A stretch of DNA of 33,995 nucleotides, taken from contig CAZLQL010000008.1 in NCBI GenBank assembly GCA_964561875.1, forward strand, positions 1 to 33,995, in the 5' to 3' direction. Origin of the DNA: CAIOGI01 sp964561875. GTDB taxonomy: Bacteria > Patescibacteriota > Minisyncoccia > Phycocordibacterales > PALSA-1337. Below, one piece after another: positions 30,950 through 33,995 of this stretch (position 1 is the stretch's first letter; the number at the start of each line of letters is the position of its first letter). A program made the position numbers and the translations under genes. The notes under the pieces were generated by a model. It was not told the DNA's origin, did no database searches, and saw only the letters and a program-made list of their open reading frames with translations.

Positions 30950-32056
30950 ATGAAAGATAGTCTTATTTTTGAACATAAAAAATACATCTCGGCTAAACGA
31001 GCTTCTGAGCTTGTTGGTTACACTCGTGATTATGTTGGTCAACTATCAAGGGAAGGAAAGATTGATAGGAGAATGGTTGGTCGTTCATGGTTCATTTCTG
31101 AAGAATCTATTTTGAATCACAAAGCAGTAAATACTCTAAATAATAAAAAGAATGCAGAATTACTTTCACTAAATAAAAAACATAGTCAGACAACACAAAT
31201 AAACACGACTCCAGTAAATACTCCAAGTACTCTCAACACAAATTTAAATTCAAATACAAACACAAGTATCACAGATACAAATACGAACACAGCAAAAGAG
31301 AACACAGTTCCTAAAAATGTACTTCCAATAATTTCAAATCCGATTCTTCCAATCGTTAAATCAAATCCATCACCACTAATAGATAAAAATATTTTTTTAG
31401 GAATTTCAGGAAACATTTCAAACAATATAGTTAACCCAGTAAAGTCTGCAATAAATAATTCACAAATGATTTCTGGAATGCCACAACTTTCTGTTGCTGG
31501 TAGTTCAATGAAGTTTAGTCAATCAATAAGTTCAAAATCAGTTGTTGTAAATCCTGTTTCAAAATTTTATACAAAAGAAAATATAGCAATGGCATTTATG
31601 TCGCTTGTTATCGTATTTAATATTTTCTTTATAAAAGATAATTTCATAAATAATTCAAATAAAAATGTTGCAGGTGTTTCTGAAGCATTGAGTATAGAGT
31701 CTATAAAACACTTTGCTTCAACTCTAGCAAGAGGGTTTGGAATAATATCTGAAAGAATTGCATTGAGACTTAATCTCGGTGAAAAGTCATACTCAGTTAT
31801 TAACTCAAAACCTGTGGTTGCAAAGAATGATAATCCAAACAGTGTTGGTTATGCAGGTATAGCAGTTTTACCATCAACAAATTCACCAGAAAAAGATGAA
31901 ATTATAAAACAGCATATAAAAGATACATTCTCTGATGAAGTGAATGTAAGACCAGACCCTTCAGGTAGTGCTGGGGTCATAACCCCGGTATTCAAGAAAG
32001 CAACGAAGGACAGTTATATATATGTTTTGGTTCCGACAGTTGAGAATAAAAGATAA
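30950..32056 (+). CDS. Helix-turn-helix protein fused to a transmembrane segment
   Basis: 368 residues. Residues 10-55 form a helix-turn-helix of the HTH_17/excisionase type (YISAKRASELVGYTRDYVGQ, then GRSWFISEES). A Thr/Asn/Pro-rich low-complexity linker (about 65-200) follows, then one transmembrane helix (about 205-228; AMAFMSLVIVFNIFFI) and a C-terminal domain that would be outside the cell. If the topology holds, a DNA-binding head is tethered to the membrane and joined to an external sensor. It is the first gene of a cluster with two secreted proteins. Membrane-bound regulation of surface genes is an inference. Confidence 0.8.
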   Translation: MKDSLIFEHKKYISAKRASELVGYTRDYVGQLSREGKIDRRMVGRSWFISEESILNHKAVNTLNNKKNAELLSLNKKHSQTTQINTTPVNTPSTLNTNLNSNTNTSITDTNTNTAKENTVPKNVLPIISNPILPIVKSNPSPLIDKNIFLGISGNISNNIVNPVKSAINNSQMISGMPQLSVAGSSMKFSQSISSKSVVVNPVSKFYTKENIAMAFMSLVIVFNIFFIKDNFINNSNKNVAGVSEALSIESIKHFASTLARGFGIISERIALRLNLGEKSYSVINSKPVVAKNDNPNSVGYAGIAVLPSTNSPEKDEIIKQHIKDTFSDEVNVRPDPSGSAGVITPVFKKATKDSYIYVLVPTVENKR

Positions 32057-32103
32057 AGAGGTTAAGGAAAAAAGTTCAATGAAGTAGAGAGATAAATAAT
32101 AAA

Positions 32104-33306
32104 ATGAAAAACAACAATAGAGTACAATTCAATAAAATAAATACAACTATATCAAAAATAGTAGGTATTATTGTTTTGATATCTCTATTAACACCTATAT
32201 ATAGTGTGTTTGCTGAAGTGATGACTAGTGGAAATTATAAATTACAAAGTGACAGTGTAAATTTCTCAGGAAATAGATCTGGTTCAAATTCATACAATAT
32301 AGAAGATACACAAGGTGAACTTGGTACTGGAGAACAAGGAAGCAATAACAATATAGTAAGAGCAGGATATCAACAAGCCGATACAGTATCTGCAGTTTCT
32401 GCATCAGAAAATGTATACAGTGGAGGAAAAGGTTATACAGGCTCTGGTGTATATAGTTCTGCGATAAATGTTATAGAATTTGTTGCTATACCACTTTCAA
32501 AATCTATATCACTAAACTGGTCATATCCTGCAGGTGTTGGTATAGAATCTGTAAAGATAGTTCGTTCAGATAAATTCTATCCAGTAGATATGAATGATGG
32601 TGAAGTTATATTTGAAGGAGTTGGAACTGGTGCTATAGACAATGATGTGGTTCCAGGTAAGACATACTACTATGCTTTGTTTACAAAGAATTCTTTGGGT
32701 GAATATTCTTCAGGTGTTTTGGCAAAAGCAATTATATTAAAAGATGGTGAAAAGCCTACAGATATAGAACTTGATCCATTTGCAAATATTCCAAATGCTT
32801 TAATGGTTGATAAATTGATACAAGGATTAACACTTTTAGATTTTGATTTTATACAAGATGGTAAATACATAGACCATAGTATAGGAATAGTTCCAATAGA
32901 CGGAAAAAAGAATTTAACAATAAGTCTAGACTATAAGAAAGTCCCAGAAATTCTAAAGACAATAGCAATAACTCTTACAGACCCAGATGACAGTACAAAA
33001 ATATTCACATTCTTATTGAGGGTAAACAAAGATAAGACTGCTTATGAAGCTACAATTGCTCCTCTAAAGAAGAGTGGAAATTACAAAATAAATATCATCA
33101 TACTTGATTATAAGAATCAGGGATTAAAGAGAATAAATGGTGATATAAAAGCTGTGGTGTTCGAAGGTTTTCTAAAAGCTATACAGAATATAGATATAAG
33201 AGAACATAAGAAATTATCACTAGGAATACTAATATCTATAATAGCTATCTTTATTATTCTTATAATAAAGATAAAAAATAAGATACAAGAAAAATATGAA
33301 ATATAA
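32104..33306 (+). CDS. Secreted, C-terminally anchored surface protein with Fn3-like domain
   Basis: 400 residues. A signal peptide (about 14-38, ending SVFAEV) is followed by a Ser/Gly/Asn-rich region (MTSGNYKLQSDSVNF, GSNNNIVRAGYQQ). A fibronectin-III-like domain (about 115-205; ISLNWSYPAG and GKTYYYALFTKNS are characteristic strands) and a second beta-rich domain (about 260-355) come next. One C-terminal transmembrane helix (about 372-392) with a basic cytosolic tail completes it. Such proteins usually sit at the cell surface. The gene ends 11 nt inside the next gene. Confidence 0.8.
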   Translation: MKNNNRVQFNKINTTISKIVGIIVLISLLTPIYSVFAEVMTSGNYKLQSDSVNFSGNRSGSNSYNIEDTQGELGTGEQGSNNNIVRAGYQQADTVSAVSASENVYSGGKGYTGSGVYSSAINVIEFVAIPLSKSISLNWSYPAGVGIESVKIVRSDKFYPVDMNDGEVIFEGVGTGAIDNDVVPGKTYYYALFTKNSLGEYSSGVLAKAIILKDGEKPTDIELDPFANIPNALMVDKLIQGLTLLDFDFIQDGKYIDHSIGIVPIDGKKNLTISLDYKKVPEILKTIAITLTDPDDSTKIFTFLLRVNKDKTAYEATIAPLKKSGNYKINIIILDYKNQGLKRINGDIKAVVFEGFLKAIQNIDIREHKKLSLGILISIIAIFIILIIKIKNKIQEKYEI

Positions 33307-33995
33307 TATTCAATACAAAGGAATATTGATTTTCATAGCAGTGATGACTGTTGTGTTTGGACTATTTGGATTTAATTTTAATACTGCAAAAGCTGCATTA
33401 AATAAACAGATAAACTATCAAGGAAAACTATTTACAGGAACAAATACTCCAGTTTCAGACGGTGGATACAATATAAAGTACAGACTGTATACAACATCTA
33501 CAGGTGGAAGCCCAATATGGACAGAAACACTTTGTTATTCACCAGACAATGGAAATACTTGTGATGGTACAGGAACAGACAATCGTGCATCAGTATCAAA
33601 TGGATTGTTCAGTACGATGCTTGGAAGTATTACTTCTCTCGATGGAGTTAATTTTAATCAAACACTTTATCTTGGAGTTGAAATAGGAGGAAGTAATGCT
33701 TCATCAGCTACTTGGGATGGGGAAATGACTCCAAGAAAAAAGATAGGTACAGTACCCGCTGCTTTTGAAGCAGATAAACTAGATGGACTATCAAGTGAGC
33801 AGTTCCTAAGGTCAGATGCTCAGAATGCTACAACATCATCAACTACATTCTTAAATGTTCTACAGAATGGAGCGGGGAAAGTAGCTGAATTCTTTGGTGC
33901 TGGTTCTGCAAGTGTTCTCTCCATCCTTTCTGATGGTAAGGTTGGTATAGGTACAACTACTCCAACAGATACGCTTTCAGTAAATGGTCCTATAT
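33296..33995 (+). CDS. Large secreted surface protein, 5' part (runs off the window)
   Basis: An open frame from the ATG at 33296 continues for 233 codons to the window end with no stop. The N-terminus MKYNIQYKGILIFIAVMTVV is a signal peptide, with a likely cleavage after AKA. The mature part begins LNKQINYQGKLF, typical of Patescibacteria surface proteins. It continues with TPVSDGGYNIKYRLY and LYLGVEIGG, and reaches the repeat-like motif GKVGIGTTTPTDTLSVNG. That motif recurs in long tail-fibre-like proteins, which often end in an intramolecular chaperone domain. Adhesion or cell contact is plausible (inference). It overlaps the previous gene by 11 nt. Confidence 0.8.
   Translation, partial: MKYNIQYKGILIFIAVMTVVFGLFGFNFNTAKAALNKQINYQGKLFTGTNTPVSDGGYNIKYRLYTTSTGGSPIWTETLCYSPDNGNTCDGTGTDNRASVSNGLFSTMLGSITSLDGVNFNQTLYLGVEIGGSNASSATWDGEMTPRKKIGTVPAAFEADKLDGLSSEQFLRSDAQNATTSSTTFLNVLQNGAGKVAEFFGAGSASVLSILSDGKVGIGTTTPTDTLSVNGPI

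Noticed and set aside
33504..33686. 60-codon plus-strand open frame near the window end
   Set aside because: It lies in another frame inside the larger secreted-protein gene, which stays open to the window edge.
1..33995. CRISPR arrays, insertion sequences with transposase, rRNA genes, recoded TGA
   Set aside because: No regular spaced repeats, transposase or integrase frame, or rRNA sequence were seen. TGA serves as stop in several intact genes and I saw no in-frame TGA in the conserved genes.

Overview
The window looks like a chromosomal segment of a Patescibacteria (CPR) bacterium, most likely a Parcubacteria-type lineage. This is inferred from gene content, not from a marker phylogeny. 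The DNA is AT-rich, with many ATA and AGA codons. The tRNAs carry no encoded CCA. TGA is used as a normal stop, so the Gracilibacteria/SR1 code does not apply. Housekeeping genes are mixed with Parcubacteria-style surface-protein genes, including a helix-turn-helix/membrane fusion and a 'GIGTTTP'-type secreted protein.

Layout. 1-560: tRNA-Met, tRNA-Asp and tRNA-Thr, with a GC-rich repeat element attached to the tRNA-Asp 3' end. 585-3051: a secreted orphan protein, a small membrane protein, and an ECF sigma factor overlapping a small two-helix membrane protein (possible anti-sigma). 3114-5676: NrnA-like DHH phosphoesterase, membrane-anchored cyclophilin and a PD-(D/E)XK nuclease with a four-cysteine pattern. 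5671-7233 (minus): a two-component pair. 7352-13003: PAP2 phosphatase, MFS transporter, RNase J, an orphan family-5 solute-binding protein and SecG. 13059-15040 (minus): a 23-residue peptide gene, a terminator-like hairpin and a half-size ABC exporter. 15139-17157: groES-groEL. 17248-19395: a PsbP-like anchored protein, LemA and a TPM-domain protein. 19421-22015: a polytopic histidine kinase converging with a CapA-like protein. 22095-25014: an accessory island with an orphan gene, a decayed membrane-protein gene, a DPH6-like ATP pyrophosphatase, a frameshifted CBASS-type (AGS-C) sensor remnant, tRNA-Ser, and a DUF4258/DUF2283 pair. 25059-28549: AI-2E family transporter, Obg and GatB. 28676-30093: an orphan two-helix protein and a MerR-like regulator. 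30094-30949: a gene-free AT-rich region with DnaA-box-like sites. 30950-33995: an operon for surface proteins that runs off the window.

Three cross-cutting patterns stand out. (1) A family of small GC-rich non-coding elements begins with GTCACAG exactly at the T-loop 'TTCG' of tRNA 3' ends. Each is bounded by a duplicated 18-nt tRNA 3' tail, as expected of site-specific insertion into tRNA genes. (2) Many native genes have a TATAAT-like box, often extended (TGN), with exactly 6 nt before the ATG. This predicts leaderless mRNAs and settles several start codons. (3) A separate set of single-gene cassettes (about 1760, 14886, 22107 and 28676) carries Shine-Dalgarno sequences, hairpin terminators and different codon use, and looks acquired. 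The most system-like locus is the peptide-hairpin-ABC exporter cassette. It could be a ribosome-sensing attenuator for an efflux pump, or an exported peptide with its exporter.
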